From assembly GCA_012931725.1 (NCBI GenBank), contig CM022951.1:36010805-36074804 (forward strand): a DNA stretch of 64,000 bases, read 5' to 3'. Below the pieces are notes generated by a model that saw nothing but the letters and a program-made list of their open reading frames with translations, ran no database searches and was not told the origin of the DNA. A program made the translations under genes and the position numbers. This stretch comes from Litsea cubeba. Its lineage: Eukaryota > Streptophyta > Magnoliopsida > Laurales > Lauraceae. Positions 1 to 10,724 of the stretch are shown here, one piece after another; the first letter of the stretch is position 1, and each line of letters opens with the position of its first letter.

Positions 1-655
1 CAGATTTTCAATTTGGGATCAAAATTGAGAATCTTGATCCTTTCCTCGTTCATCTGGCGCTGCAGAAATGTGAGCTGTTCGACTAAGGTTTGGGCCATGG
101 TTTCTCTTCGATGAGTTCATCAAAAATCAAAAAAAAAATATATATAAAATATAAAAAAAAATCAGATTTTCAATTTGGATTCAAAATTGAGAAATCTTGA
201 TCCGTTCCTATCGTTCATCGCGCTTGCAGAAATGTGAGCCTGTTCGACTAAGGTTTGGGCCATGGTTTCTCTTCGATGAGTTCATCAAAAATCAAAAAAA
301 AATATATATATATATATATAAAAAAATTTTAGATTTCTTAATTTGGATTCAAAATTGAGAAACCTTGATCCGTTCCTATCGTTCATCGCGCTTGTAGAAA
401 TGTTGAGCCTGTTCGACTAAGGTTTTGGGCCATGGTTTCTCTTCGATGAGTTCATCAAAAATAAAAATATATAGATATAAAAAAAAAAAATTTTAGATTC
501 TTAATTTGGATTCAAAATTGAGAAACCTTGATCTGTTCCTATCGTTCATCGCGCTTGCAGAAATGTTGAGCCTGTTCGACTAAGGTTTTGGGCCATGGTT
601 TCTCTTCGATGAATTCAAAAATAAAAATAAAATAAAAATATATAAAAAAAAAAAA
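1..655 (+). repeat. Four tandem ~165-bp units in TatA leader
   Basis: Units start near 1, 163, 330 and 494, giving periods of about 162, 168 and 164 bp. Each holds the conserved core GAGAAATCTTGATCCGTTCC, then GTTCATCGCGCTTGCAGAAA, and ends in an A-rich and AT-microsatellite tail. The region lies before gag, so it would be in the untranslated leader of the genomic RNA. The array is absent from TatB, whose homology stops just short of it. Confidence 0.85.
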
Positions 656-1070
656 GACATAGACCACTAGGTTAAACCAACTGCGTTCTTTGATCATGGT
701 TGATTCAAAGAAAAGCCTTGTCCAGAGTGTGGAGACAGCTTGACTGTTCTAGGCAAGGGTCCTCCAAACGGGTTCATTAAGTAATCCTACCCTTACCTGG
801 GGGCAATTCTATCAATCAAGGTTTCATAAGACCGGGTTAGGAGGCTATGTGTACTCTCTCGTCTTTTTAAATAAATTTTTTTTTTCAAAAATAAATTTTT
901 AAAATAAAAATTTTAAAAATAAAAATAAAAAATAAAAAAAAAATTCAAAAAAAAATCTTAAAAAAAAATAAAAAATAAATAAAAAAAATAAAAAATAAAA
1001 AAATAAAAGATTTTAAAAAAAAAAAAAAAATCTTCAAAAATCTTCAAAAAAAAAAAAAAAAAAACTTCCG
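656..1070 (+). other. TatA leader: conserved block followed by A-rich tract
   Basis: Positions about 656..865 match the reverse complement of TatB at about 35630..35820, so this block belongs to the element. Positions 866..1070 are almost only A with scattered T. The short ORFs over it are low-complexity artefacts. No gene is seen. Confidence 0.7.
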
Positions 1071-1365
1071 TCATTTTGGGTTTAGATTGGAGAAATCTTG
1101 GTCTTCTCCTTTCTGGGCACTGGCGCTCGCGGAAATCGCCGAGACCGTGTTCAGATTGGAGTGCCTTTTGCTCTCTTTGATAAACCCGATATTGGCTTTT
1201 CAAAAAAAAAAAAAAACTCGTCATTTTTAGATTCAGATCCGAGAAATCATGGTTCATTTCTTTCTGAGCACTGGCGCTCGCGGAAATCGCCGAGACCGTG
1301 TTCAGATTGGAATACCATCTGCTCTCTTTGATGAATCCAATCTTGACCTTTCAAAACAGAGAATC
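1070..1365 (+). repeat. Two ~150-bp direct repeats in TatA leader
   Basis: Two copies (about 1076..1220 and 1225..1365) share the core GGCGCTCGCGGAAATCGCCG followed by AGACCGTGTTCAGATTGGA. TatB has the corresponding two copies at about 35250..35480. The unit also resembles the ~165-bp unit at 1..655 (GAGAAATCTTG, a GC-rich middle, then GAAAT), so both arrays may descend from one ancestral repeat. Confidence 0.75.
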
Positions 1366-1745
1366 TCATCTCATAGATGCGGTCTCAAAACATTTGTGTC
1401 TAGCGGTACTAGTACGCCCTTTCAGGGTCTACTGTATTGCGACCGGCTCATTTGTAACTCCAACTTTATATTCTTCTTACCTCGAGCAAGCTCTGCTTCT
1501 CGATAAGTCGAATTTAAGTTCACAATTGCTTCTAGCAGTCACTGGGATGCCCATTCTGGGCTTACCATACCTGCGATCAGAACAATTGTACCTTCTATGG
1601 CATTTTGTCTTCCTCATATTGCTTGGGTCATCTACCTCGAGCAATTTGAAAAGACGAAACCATAGAACTTCCCATTTATGATCATTATATTCTTGTGATT
1701 ACTAATGGATGTGGTCTTGTTTCAGAAATTTTCGAAAAAAAAACA

Positions 1746-2804
1746 ATGGCAGCTTCACTAACCGTTACTTTCGACGAAAGCAAGCACCAACTCATGCTTC
1801 AACAGAAGCAAACCACGCGCACTACAAGCGCCCCATCAGCTGCCGAAGCGTCAACTCCCTCGGCAACTCTGTGAACTCCGGGTCGACCTCGACTCCCCGG
1901 ACTATCATCTTCGGGACGCTGGGACCATTCCCACTTCCTGAGGAACAAGCTGCTCCCTCCAAGAAGCAGAAACTCGCCTCTCAACGTGTCACTACCGTGA
2001 CACCAAAGGCGAGCACCAGAAGACCTGAAGCCCGTGGCAGCCCCACGAAGCCTCAACCTGCAAACAACCAGGTCTACCCCAAGACTTGGTCCCCAAGACC
2101 TTCACCAAAACAGAGAAGTCCCAGACATCCACTAAGCCAGCATTCCTGGCCCCACTCAAGGAGAACCAGTTCTATCCCTTGCTTACATGAAAGAGGAGAG
2201 ACCCATCTCCAACCTGACTTCCAAGTCATCCCAGCATGAGCCGGCTTGTTCCTACAAGCCCAAAATCAAGTCATGCATCACAAGGCCTCCACAAGCATCT
2301 GCTAAGGCCTACAAATCTGCAGTTCGACCCTTCATATCTACAGGGGCCGAACTTCACAAATTCAAAGCTTCGCTGCAACTGGCGAAGGATAGGGTTCGCA
2401 TCCTGTCCTTGCCCAGCTACAAAGAAGACAGACTCGGCTGCTGCGCCCGAGGGAGCACATCCTTCATCGTCAGAGCCCAGTTAGAGTGAGCTGACCGAAG
2501 CTCAAATTGCTCGTCGTATACGCCGCCGCGCGTCGTACCGACAAAAGAGACTACAGAAGCAAAGGACCCAGCTTCCCACACTTCAAGTCTCTCCCAAATG
2601 GGTCGAAAAAGAAAGGCCCAACCAAGTTGCTGCCGTCCATATGGTTGGAAAAACCAGAAGACGCCAAAAATCAGCAACAAAAATCCATGTCCGACGTCCA
2701 ATGACCCGCAGCGTCTCAAGGACAAGAAGACATTCAGAAGAATCCCCTGCTCCTTCAAGCAAAGGACAGCAGAGTGATCCTTCCTCAAGCTCCTCTTCAA
2801 AAGA
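1746..2804 (+). pseudogene. gag: gag N-terminal part, TatA (frameshifted)
   Basis: The ATG at 1746 opens a frame beginning MAASLTVTFDESKHQLML. The matching TatB frame (from 34834, MAVSLTITFDENKHQLML) runs on for about 155 codons without a break, which argues that this is the true gag start. In TatA the frame shifts about 25 codons in, and the rest continues in the neighbouring frame (to 2239) and later in other frames. The encoded part is basic, rich in Ser, Pro and Lys, and has no domain I recognise. It precedes the structural gag domain at 2805..4025 and was probably once joined to it. Confidence 0.7.
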
Positions 2805-4025
2805 ATGAGCCCCAGCTCAGTCACCAGGACAGTTTCTTCATTCGAATCACGAAGGATGAATGTCTTGGCTACAAATTCTGAGCCACCACCCCGCAATCCA
2901 CCTCCAGAAGATGCGATCACCCGCATCCAGCAGTTGGAACAGGGCCAGCAGAGGATTGAAACTCTGATGGAAAACCTTCTCCTCGCCTTCCAAAATCAGG
3001 CGAACAATGAACCTCCTCCGAATCATCAAGACGACGAGGTAAATAGAGAAGAAAATGAGTCACGCGCCCTTACCAAAAAGGACGTAGACGGTATCCTCGC
3101 CAAAGCAAAAGAAGAGGATATACTCAAAGAGCATGGGATCAAGCCACCATATCCCTTATGGATGGACTCGGTCCCGTTCCCCACCAAATATCCTACTCTC
3201 CAAACATATACGGGGAAAGGATCAGCCAGACAGCACGTCATCCACTTCAAGATCCTGACGGGAGCTATCGCGGATCAAGATGCACTCAAGATCCGCCTCT
3301 TTGCAAGTACCCTAAAAGGTACGGCCTTCGATTGGTACTCCACTCTGCCGGAGGACTCAATCCAAAATTGGGCCATGCTAGAGACACGCTTCCTAACTCA
3401 CTTCAAAGGTGAGGATCACCCCGCTACTATGGCTCAGCTGTGCAGCCTAAAACAGGGGGAGAATGAATCAACATATGACTTCATTCACAAGTGGAAAGCA
3501 ATGGCATACAAATGCTCTGATGTATTGCCACAAGCGTCGCTAGTCGACATCTGCCGAAACAACATGAGAGCCAGAATCCGCTCCATGATCATCGGCAACA
3601 AATCAAAAAACCTGGGAGAACTCCTAGAAGCTTCCATGGAAGCTGAAACGGTGATTAAAGACCTCAACAGTCAGAAATCATCAAAGAAAGAGCCAACCGC
3701 CATTGCAACCTCTAAACCAAAGAAGAAAGAGGTCCTCAATGTGCAGACCAAGCCAGCTCCTCAGCCACCAAAGAAAGCTGAAAACAAAGCTGCTGGTAAG
3801 AGACCTGAACTCTCTGATGCCTTCAAAGAACGAGTAGAGAAGAAATACCCGTTTGATGAAGATGTTGATGAAATCTTCGGGGCTCTTGTGGCAAACGGCA
3901 AGCTCACCTTGCCTGAACCAAAAAGACCGGGTGATGTTGGCAAAACCAATGATCCTCGGTACTGTCCATACCACCAGATGATCTCGCATCCTCTCAATCA
4001 ATGCTTCGTTGTGAGAGAGAAATAA
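2805..4025 (+). CDS. gag: gag structural domain and zinc motif, TatA
   Basis: A 406-residue open frame. A Retrotrans_gag-type region spans about residues 120..260, with the typical FDWYSTLPEDSIQNW segment near residue 175; it would form the capsid shell of the cytoplasmic virus-like particle. A Lys/Pro-rich linker follows. Near residue 386 comes the zinc motif YCPYHQMISHPLNQCF, with C-x2-H-x4-H-x4-C spacing, intact here but mutated in TatB. The ATG at 2805 is internal: the frame is probably the downstream part of a longer gag starting at 1746. The frame ends at a TAA just after the zinc motif where TatB reads on, so a small indel closed it. Confidence 0.85.
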   Translation: MSPSSVTRTVSSFESRRMNVLATNSEPPPRNPPPEDAITRIQQLEQGQQRIETLMENLLLAFQNQANNEPPPNHQDDEVNREENESRALTKKDVDGILAKAKEEDILKEHGIKPPYPLWMDSVPFPTKYPTLQTYTGKGSARQHVIHFKILTGAIADQDALKIRLFASTLKGTAFDWYSTLPEDSIQNWAMLETRFLTHFKGEDHPATMAQLCSLKQGENESTYDFIHKWKAMAYKCSDVLPQASLVDICRNNMRARIRSMIIGNKSKNLGELLEASMEAETVIKDLNSQKSSKKEPTAIATSKPKKKEVLNVQTKPAPQPPKKAENKAAGKRPELSDAFKERVEKKYPFDEDVDEIFGALVANGKLTLPEPKRPGDVGKTNDPRYCPYHQMISHPLNQCFVVREK

Positions 4026-4794
4026 ATGAGATGTGGAAAAACGGAGTCATCACCTTTGACAAAAACTATGGATCTGCCTCCGTCAACATGGTGACATGTG
4101 GACAAACATCAAGATCACCGAAGAAGAAGATTACTACTTCCTTCAAGGTGATAAACTCAATCGAAGCGTCCGAGGAACTGGTTCCTTACCCGACACCAGA
4201 CGGACAACCGATATGGGTACATCCCGATCTCCTGGAAGATGAAAATTGGGTGGTCGTGAAATAAAGCCTACAGCTCAACAGCGAAGGCAGGCTAGGAAAC
4301 ATCTCCTCAAGCTCAAACGGCAAGAGAAGACCCAGCCAAAACTAGAGGTCAAAGAAAAGGCAGAGGCTTCCTCTACCGCTTCACTGGAGGTAACAAAAAC
4401 ATCCCTTCCAGAGACTTCAAAGGGGGTAAGGAAATTCACTCTCAGTGATTTCATGCCACCTCAATTCAGAGAAGCCATGCAGGAGACATCATACTCTTGC
4501 AATTCGGTAGTCGGATTCTCCATTGATGGATACGAGTCCAGCGACACCGATGATGGATTTGAATCCAACTACACAGATGAGTGGGAGGAGTCCCTTGAAA
4601 CAGGAGAATATCTCTCCGATGAAGAATGGGTTCCTGAGTCTCATCTTATGCCAGTAATCTGGTATAACCCCCTACAGCCACAAGGATCCTGGTCTGATGA
4701 TGAAGAAGACCAAGAGGCTGTACAAGAAAATGCTGCTGACCCAGCACTCTCATTACTCCAGTGGAAATCAACAATGTTGAGCCACAAGAGATGA
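4001..4794 (+). pseudogene. post-gag spacer of TatA polyprotein (two frames)
   Basis: Two overlapping frames (4001..4264 and 4246..4794) continue the TatA polyprotein after gag. The first carries EMWKNGVITFDKNYGSASVN and the second an acidic segment with DGYESSDTDDGFESNYTDEW. Both have close counterparts in TatB (32728..32366 and 32162..31662). The spacer links gag to the protease region in the family and has no domain I know. At about 4795..4835 the sequence jumps from this spacer straight into reverse transcriptase. Confidence 0.7.
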
Positions 4795-5840
4795 TGAAGA
4801 AGAAGATCCGGCTCCCCATACCAGAGGTAATGATTGATAATACCTGTGGATTCGAGCGAATGACATTCATGGATGGTTTCTCTGGCTACAATCAGATAAA
4901 GATGCATCCTGAGGATGAAAAACATACATCCTTTCGAACCCCATTTGGCGTGTATTGCTACACTGTCATGCCATTCGGTTTGAAGAATGCTGGTGCCACA
5001 TATCAGAGGGCTATGATGAAAATATTCCAAGATATGCAGCACAAGACGGTTGAATGTTACGTTGATGACCTCGCCGTCAAAAGCAAAAGAAAAGAAGATC
5101 ATCTCGAAAACCTTCGAGAAGTCTTCCTCCGGCTTCGCAAACACAAACTGCGAATGAATCCATTGAAATGCTTCTTCGGCGTCTCGTCGGGTAAGTTCCT
5201 CGGATTCTTAGTTCGGAAAGCTGGAATAGAGCTTGACCCCATAAAAGTCAAAGCCATTCTAGAAATGCCCTCTCCAAGAACCTTGAGAGAACTCAAAGGG
5301 CTTCAAGGGAGATTGGCCTACATCAGACGGTTCATCTCCAATCTTTCGGGGAAATGCCGTCCATTCTCCCGGTTAATGAAAAAAGGTGTAAACTTTGTCT
5401 GGGATGCTGACTGTGAAGCTGCTTTCCAAGACATCAAGTCATACCTGACAAAACCTCCAGTGTTAGCTGCTCCTACCACTGGAAAACCATTCATCTTGTA
5501 CACAAGAGCCCTTGATCACTCTCTGGGAGCTCTGCTTGCGCAAGAAAATGATCAAAGAAAAGAAGCTGCTCTATATTACCTCAGCCGCATGCTAGTAGGT
5601 GCAGAGCATCGCTACTCTCCAGTCGAAAAAGAATGTCTTGCAGTGATGTTCGCCGTGCAAAAGCTGCGTCACTACTTGCTTTCCAACACAGTCTACCTGG
5701 TCTCGAGGGTCAACCTCTTGAAGGTCCTTGTCACAAAGGCAGGTTCTCTCAATGCTCGACTGGCAAAATGGTCCATCCTTCTGTCACAATTTGATATTAG
5801 GTATGTACCACAAAAAGCAATCAAAAGGGCAAAGCTCTAG
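4761..5840 (+). CDS. pol: reverse transcriptase (5'-truncated) and first RNase H, TatA
   Basis: Copies element RNA into DNA inside the particle. FMDGFSGYNQ near 4870 carries the first catalytic Asp; YVDDLAVKSK at about 5058 carries the other two. The connection and tether region (EMPSPRTLRELKGLQGRLAY) follows, then an RNase H-like part. Where most Ty3-type RNases H have a catalytic Asp (LYTDAS), this one reads LYTRALDH. Loss of that Asp is usual in Tat elements, which use a second RNase H. The protein starts about 15 residues before FMDG, so the finger half of reverse transcriptase is missing. The frame closes at 5840 by a small insertion in an A/G run. Confidence 0.88.
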   Translation: MEINNVEPQEMMKKKIRLPIPEVMIDNTCGFERMTFMDGFSGYNQIKMHPEDEKHTSFRTPFGVYCYTVMPFGLKNAGATYQRAMMKIFQDMQHKTVECYVDDLAVKSKRKEDHLENLREVFLRLRKHKLRMNPLKCFFGVSSGKFLGFLVRKAGIELDPIKVKAILEMPSPRTLRELKGLQGRLAYIRRFISNLSGKCRPFSRLMKKGVNFVWDADCEAAFQDIKSYLTKPPVLAAPTTGKPFILYTRALDHSLGALLAQENDQRKEAALYYLSRMLVGAEHRYSPVEKECLAVMFAVQKLRHYLLSNTVYLVSRVNLLKVLVTKAGSLNARLAKWSILLSQFDIRYVPQKAIKRAKL

Positions 5841-6430
5841 CAGACTTCCTCGCAGAGCATCCATTGCCTAAAGATTCTCCACTCAGAGATGATCTCCCAG
5901 ACGAACCAGTCTACAAGTGTGGAGACTTTCTCACAAAGTGCCTCCTGGAGACATGTACTTTGACGGTGCAACAGGACAAATGAAAAAAGAACAGCTGATC
6001 CTCGGGAGTTGGCATCCTCTTGTTAGCCCCCGACAAATACATGATTCCACACGCTTTTCTCAACCATGCAACAAACAATGCAGCTGAATATCAGCTCTGA
6101 TCTTAGGATTGGAACTCGCCATCGAATCCGGGTATCACCATGCTGGAAGTCTTTGGAGACTCTCAACTGATCGTCAACCAGATGAATCAGAAATTTGAAG
6201 TCAGGAAGCCAGATTTGTTTGCCCTACTACAACAAGGCACAATCACTTCTGCAAAAGTTGACATCTGTCACCACCCCACATTCGTAGAGGTGAAAAACAT
6301 ACGTGCAGATGCCCTAGCCGGACTTGCCGCATCCATGGCAATCCAGAGGGGAAAACATGCAAGTCACAGTGTGCGAAAGGAGGAATCCTTCCTCCTCTTA
6401 ACACAGCAACCAAGCAGTTGCTGAATGCCA
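5841..6430 (+). pseudogene. pol: second (archaeal-type) RNase H, TatA, broken
   Basis: Frameshifted remnants align with the intact TatB copy at 28588..27980: a piece with MYFDGAT near 5953, an NNAAEYQ-like piece near 6073, GDSQLIVNQMNQKFEVRKP (frame 6140..6424), and IRADALAGLAASM near 6300. This enzyme removes RNA from the RNA-DNA hybrid in Tat elements. The last acidic residue (RADAL) is kept here and is Asn in TatB. At least three indels break it, so no whole enzyme can be made. Confidence 0.75.
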
Positions 6431-7745
6431 CCAAGTGGTCGGAAGTCGGATTTCAATCCTTCAACTCAATTGGCGACTGGAGGGATCCGTTCATTGATTA
6501 CATTATGTCGGAATCCTACCTGAAGATCCAAAAGAACGGGTAAGCATCCAAGGCGAACCCCAAGCTTCCATTTGGATATTCCTTCAAAATCCTTTACAGG
6601 AAATCCTTCAACGGAGTACTTCTACGCTGCTTATCACAACAAGAGGCTGAAGAACAACTCAAAGAATTCATGCTGGTCTTTGTGGAGCTCATCAGGCTGG
6701 ACCTAAGCTCTATGATCAGATAAAAAGGTAGGATATTACTGGCATACCATGGTAGCTAACGCAATGCAATTTGCTAAGCGCTGCCAACAATGCCAAGTTC
6801 ATGGAGATTACGTTCAACATGCCTCCAGAATGGCTAAATCCTACAGCGATCTCATGGCCTTTCGAAGCTTGGGGTATGGACATCATAGGTCCTATTTCTC
6901 CCCCTTCAAGCAAAGGTCATCGCTTCATCTTCGCCGCTACGGATTACTTCTCCAAGTGGTCAGAAGCATTTGCGTTTAACGAAATGAAGACCTCATCAGT
7001 CCTTCAGTTTCCTGCGCACAACATCATTGTCTTTTCGGCCATACCCAAAAGATTCGTCCATGATACGGACCCAGTTCCGGGATCATCGATTCTACAGGTT
7101 CTGCGACAAAATACAAAATTCAAAGCTGTCCTTCGACTCCATACAATCCGGCAGCAAACGGGTTAGCAGAAGCTTTCAACAAGACACTCTGCAAAATCCT
7201 CAAAAAAATGTCTCTAATCACAAAAGAGACTGGAGCGACAAAATGTCTGAAGCTTTGTGGGCCTATCGAACCACCGTTCGAGGACCAACCCATAGCACAC
7301 CATTCTCCTTAGTCTATGGATGCGAAGCTGTCGTGCCCTTGGAAGTACAAATTCCTTCCTTGAGGGTATCCTTGCAAAATGACATGACTCAAGAAAGCAA
7401 TGTCAAATTGCGACTTCCATGAGCTGGACATCTCGATGAGAGACGGCTCGAAGCTCAACAAAGCATTGAACTTTACCAAGCACGTATGGCAGGATCTTCG
7501 ATAAAAAAGGTCAGGCAACGTGCCTACAAAAAGAATGACTTGGTTCTTGCGGTAAAAGACCAATGGTCTTCGCTCACAAGTCCAAAGGCAAATTTGAGCC
7601 AAAATGGGAGGGACCCTACGTCATCGACAAGTTTTCTCACAATGGCACATACGCACTCCTAAACATGGAGGTGACAGATGTATGCTGCCCATCAATGGCA
7701 AGTCTTGAAGCGGTACTACCCTTGAAGACTTACCCAACTGGGTAA
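6430..7745 (+). pseudogene. pol: integrase, TatA, broken
   Basis: Pieces in several frames: the end of the zinc region (AKRCQQCQVHGD near 6770), the catalytic core start WGMDIIGPISPP (near 6868, first Asp) and FAATDYFSKWSEA, a damaged middle, then SEALWAYRTTVRGPTHSTPF (near 7245) and the C-terminal part GKFEPKWEGPYVIDKFSHNG (near 7590) ending at 7745. There is no chromodomain, as expected for Tat. The segment around the second Asp and the Glu is frameshifted. The stop at 7745 marks the end of pol. Confidence 0.78.
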
Positions 7746-8075
7746 GAGCAATGCCTGTACGGGCCAAAACCGGTTTCCAGGTACACGCTCGCTAAACCCA
7801 CCCTTTTTAGAAATTTTCATATCAATGTTGAAATTTCTAGAAATCTAAAAACAATGCTTACTTTCATCGTTTCATTGTTCAACAAAAATCCAAGTTTAGG
7901 AACCTTTCCCTAACTTGACCAAAATTTTCAACCCTTGAACCCAAATTCATGGTTTGAAACAAAATCCGGATTCAGGGATTTCCACCCTAGTCCACCCTGC
8001 CTTTTACCGCCCAAAATGGTTTTAGGTCAAAACTCATGACCCTCGTGTCTTTAAACAAAAAATGGTTTTTCAAAA
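7746..8075 (+). other. TatA post-pol spacer, no gene
   Basis: Non-coding sequence conserved with TatB (about 26395..26740 reversed). It contains no ORF of note and leads into the repeat arrays. Confidence 0.6.
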
Positions 8076-8605
8076 CCGCGAGGAAGCGACGCTTAGTCGA
8101 TACTTGCACAAATCGAAGCAAGCGAACCACGTTCGACACTTCCAAATCGCAGGGAAGCGACATTTCGTCGATACTTGCAAATCCAAAAACCGTGGCAACA
8201 CAACATTTCAGTGATATCCACAACCCAAATTTCAAAGGTTCGAAAAAAACCTAAAAAACTGTGGAGATGCAACATTTCAGTTGATATCCACAACCCAAAT
8301 TTCAAAGGTTCGAAAAAACCTAAAAAATTGTGGACACGCAACATTTCAGTTGGTATCCATGACCCAAAGGTTCGAGAAAACCACAAATTTCAAAAATCAT
8401 GGGGAAACGACATCAAGTCAGTACCCGCAAAACCAAAATTTTTGAAAAGCAAGGATGCGACATTCCATCGATACTTGCACCCAAATCCGCGAGGATGCGA
8501 CATTCCATCGATACTCGCAACCGAATGAGCAAGGATGCGACATTCCATCGATACTTGCAAGAACATTCAGCAGGGAGGCGACTTTTAGTCGATACTTGCA
8601 TTTTT
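8076..8605 (+). repeat. Array 1: GCGACATT..TCGATACTTGCA repeats, TatA
   Basis: About ten units of 35 to 65 bp. The best-kept units read GATGCGACATTCCATCGATA then CTTGC, near 8455, 8492 and 8535. Three longer units carry CATTTCAGTTGATATCCACA. Several units begin GCAAG and end CTTGC, so each could fold. TatB has the same array (about 23940..24040 and 25877..26390), split by a solo LTR. Confidence 0.8.
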
Positions 8606-8619
8606 TGAAATGACACAAA

Positions 8620-8975
8620 CAGGCATAAATGCCACAAAACCGGCTATAAATGCCATCAAAACGGCTATAAATGCCACAAAACCGGCTATCAATGCCACCA
8701 AAAAAAAACCGGCTATCAATGCCACAAACAAAAAAAAACTTGGATTTCAAAAAGGCTATCAATGCCACCAAAAAAAACGGCTATCAATGCCACCAAAACC
8801 GGCTATAGATGCCACAAAACAAACCGGCTATCAATGCCACCAAAACTGGCTATAGATGCCACAAAAAAAAAAAACTAGGCTATCAATGCCACAAGAAAAG
8901 CTGGCTCTCATGCCAAAATTGGCTTCCATGCCACAAACAAAAAACCTGGTTTTCATGCCAAAAACAATCACTTGA
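8620..8975 (+). repeat. Array 2: GGCTATCAATGCCA repeats, TatA
   Basis: About 14 units of 18 to 40 bp with core GGCTAT(A/C)AATGCCA and variable A-rich spacers; the last three units are degenerate. GGC and GCC form a short dyad around an AT-rich centre. TatB has the same array at about 23690..23930. A close relative of this core also forms a five-unit array inside the Tat LTR (17284..17373). Confidence 0.85.
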
Positions 8976-9039
8976 CAAAAGATTTTCACAAAATGACAAC
9001 CTTTTGATCAAATCCCATTTAGCAATTACTTTTATCACA

Positions 9040-9300
9040 AAAAGATTCAAGTGAGCGTAGGGATAACAAAAAAAAATCAATCCCATTTAGCAATTACTTT
9101 TATTACAAAAAGAGTAAGTGAGCGTAGGGATAACAAAAAAAAAAAGTGTTCATAAAGCACTACATAACAAAAAAGAAAGAGTACCAAAAAAAAAATACAT
9201 GTGGTACCAAAAAAAAAAGAAAGTGTTCACAAGCACTACAAAAAGAATAAGTACCAAAAAAATACAAGTGGTACCAAAAAAAAAAAAAAGAAAGAAGGAT
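9040..9300 (+). repeat. Array 3: GTACC-A(n) repeats, TatA
   Basis: Repeats of AGTACC or GTGGTACC followed by 8 to 13 A, mixed with GTGTTCACAAGCACTACA, preceded by two copies of GTGAGCGTAGGGATAACAAA. TatB has the same array at about 23340..23600 reversed. It lies just before the stop codon of the antisense gene. Confidence 0.75.
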
Positions 9301-10724
9301 GGTTTCTGTATACAGGAGCTCAATCAAAAATGGTCTCCAGCCAAGAGTTCAGCTCCCCAAGCAGGCTTTTAGCCTCAGCCGTCAAAGATTCCAAGGCACG
9401 CTTCTTCAGGAACTTGCCATGAGATGCTGGAGTGGGCTGTACCCCTTCTCTCACACCAGGAAGCTTACCTCGAGCAGCTTGCCATTGTTCATCCTCATCA
9501 GACTTCCTTTTGAGAACCCGTTCGGGCCTCTGCAACCTGGTGAATCAGGGCACTCTCCCTGTCGCGAGCTTCTATTATGGCAGTCCACTTGGCAGCGACT
9601 TGTGCCTGCAGATGCTCAAGACGTTTCCTGGCCTCATCGACCTCCCTATCAAGGATGTTAAGGTCATGTGTCAGCCCGATGATGGTTAGCTCTTCTCTAT
9701 TCCTCTTTCGGACTGCCACCTTCCTGCTTTCTGTAGCCTCATCCAGGTCAGACTTAGCCTTATCAGCAGGATCCAGGAAACATCTCCTTGAAGAACTGGT
9801 CATCAGCCAAACTCACGGTCTCAAACCATTTGTCACCCAGTGCAATGATCCTATCAACGATCGCCCCTGGCACCTGTGACATCCAGACCAGCCTCTTCAG
9901 CATCACTGAGAATCTCCTGCACATGCTGGATCATGCCAAATCCGACTTCCAAGTGCCCAGAAAAGAGGGTCTCAATCCAAGAGCTCACGACTCGCAACAC
10001 CACCTTCTTCGCAAAAAGAAGAGATGGCCCAGCTGAGGATTCACCCAACTCCGTTGGTCGGCTACTCATGTCATCATCTGTTGAAAGAGTAACAAAAGAA
10101 CTCTTTCCAGCTGAAGCTGCTCCTGCTCGGGAAGGAATCTCAGCGCGAGGAATCTCCTCAATATTGTCAGAGCTGGTCCCAGGAATCTCTACCTCTGGAT
10201 CAACCTCTGGCATCTCTTGCTCTGGAAGCGACGGATCCTCCTCTGCCACTTCAAAACCTGCAAAGGGAACACAAAAAGGTATGAATATGACCCTGTTTGG
10301 AAATCATTATCAGAGTTATAACTACAAAATACCTTCTTCGACGACTGGCGGAACACTTTCCTCCTCCATGAACTCATCGAAAGCATCATCAACATTTGCG
10401 TCCATCGATGGTTCAAAGTCATCGGAATCCTGTGGCAAGTCAGCTGACAAAAAAAAATGTGTTAGCAAACCAAGTCACAAACAAAAAAAAGGGGAGCAAA
10501 AGAAGTCGTACCAATTGGAGATTCTGGATCTACTCCAGAGTCCCTCGGTTCTTCTTCAGGTGCCTCAATAGGATCCATCACCACCTCATCGGTTGGGACC
10601 TCAGGCATCACCAAGTCTTCCTCTACTAAAAAAAAAAGAGAAGAAAAGCAGAAACAAGAAGCAGATCATAACATGGAAAAAGTCCCATGAAAGGAAATGG
10701 AAAGAGAAAAAGGAAGAATCATAC

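Noticed and set aside
958..1257. 99-residue ORF on the - strand
   Set aside because: Mostly Phe from the A-rich tract; no similarity or conservation in TatB.
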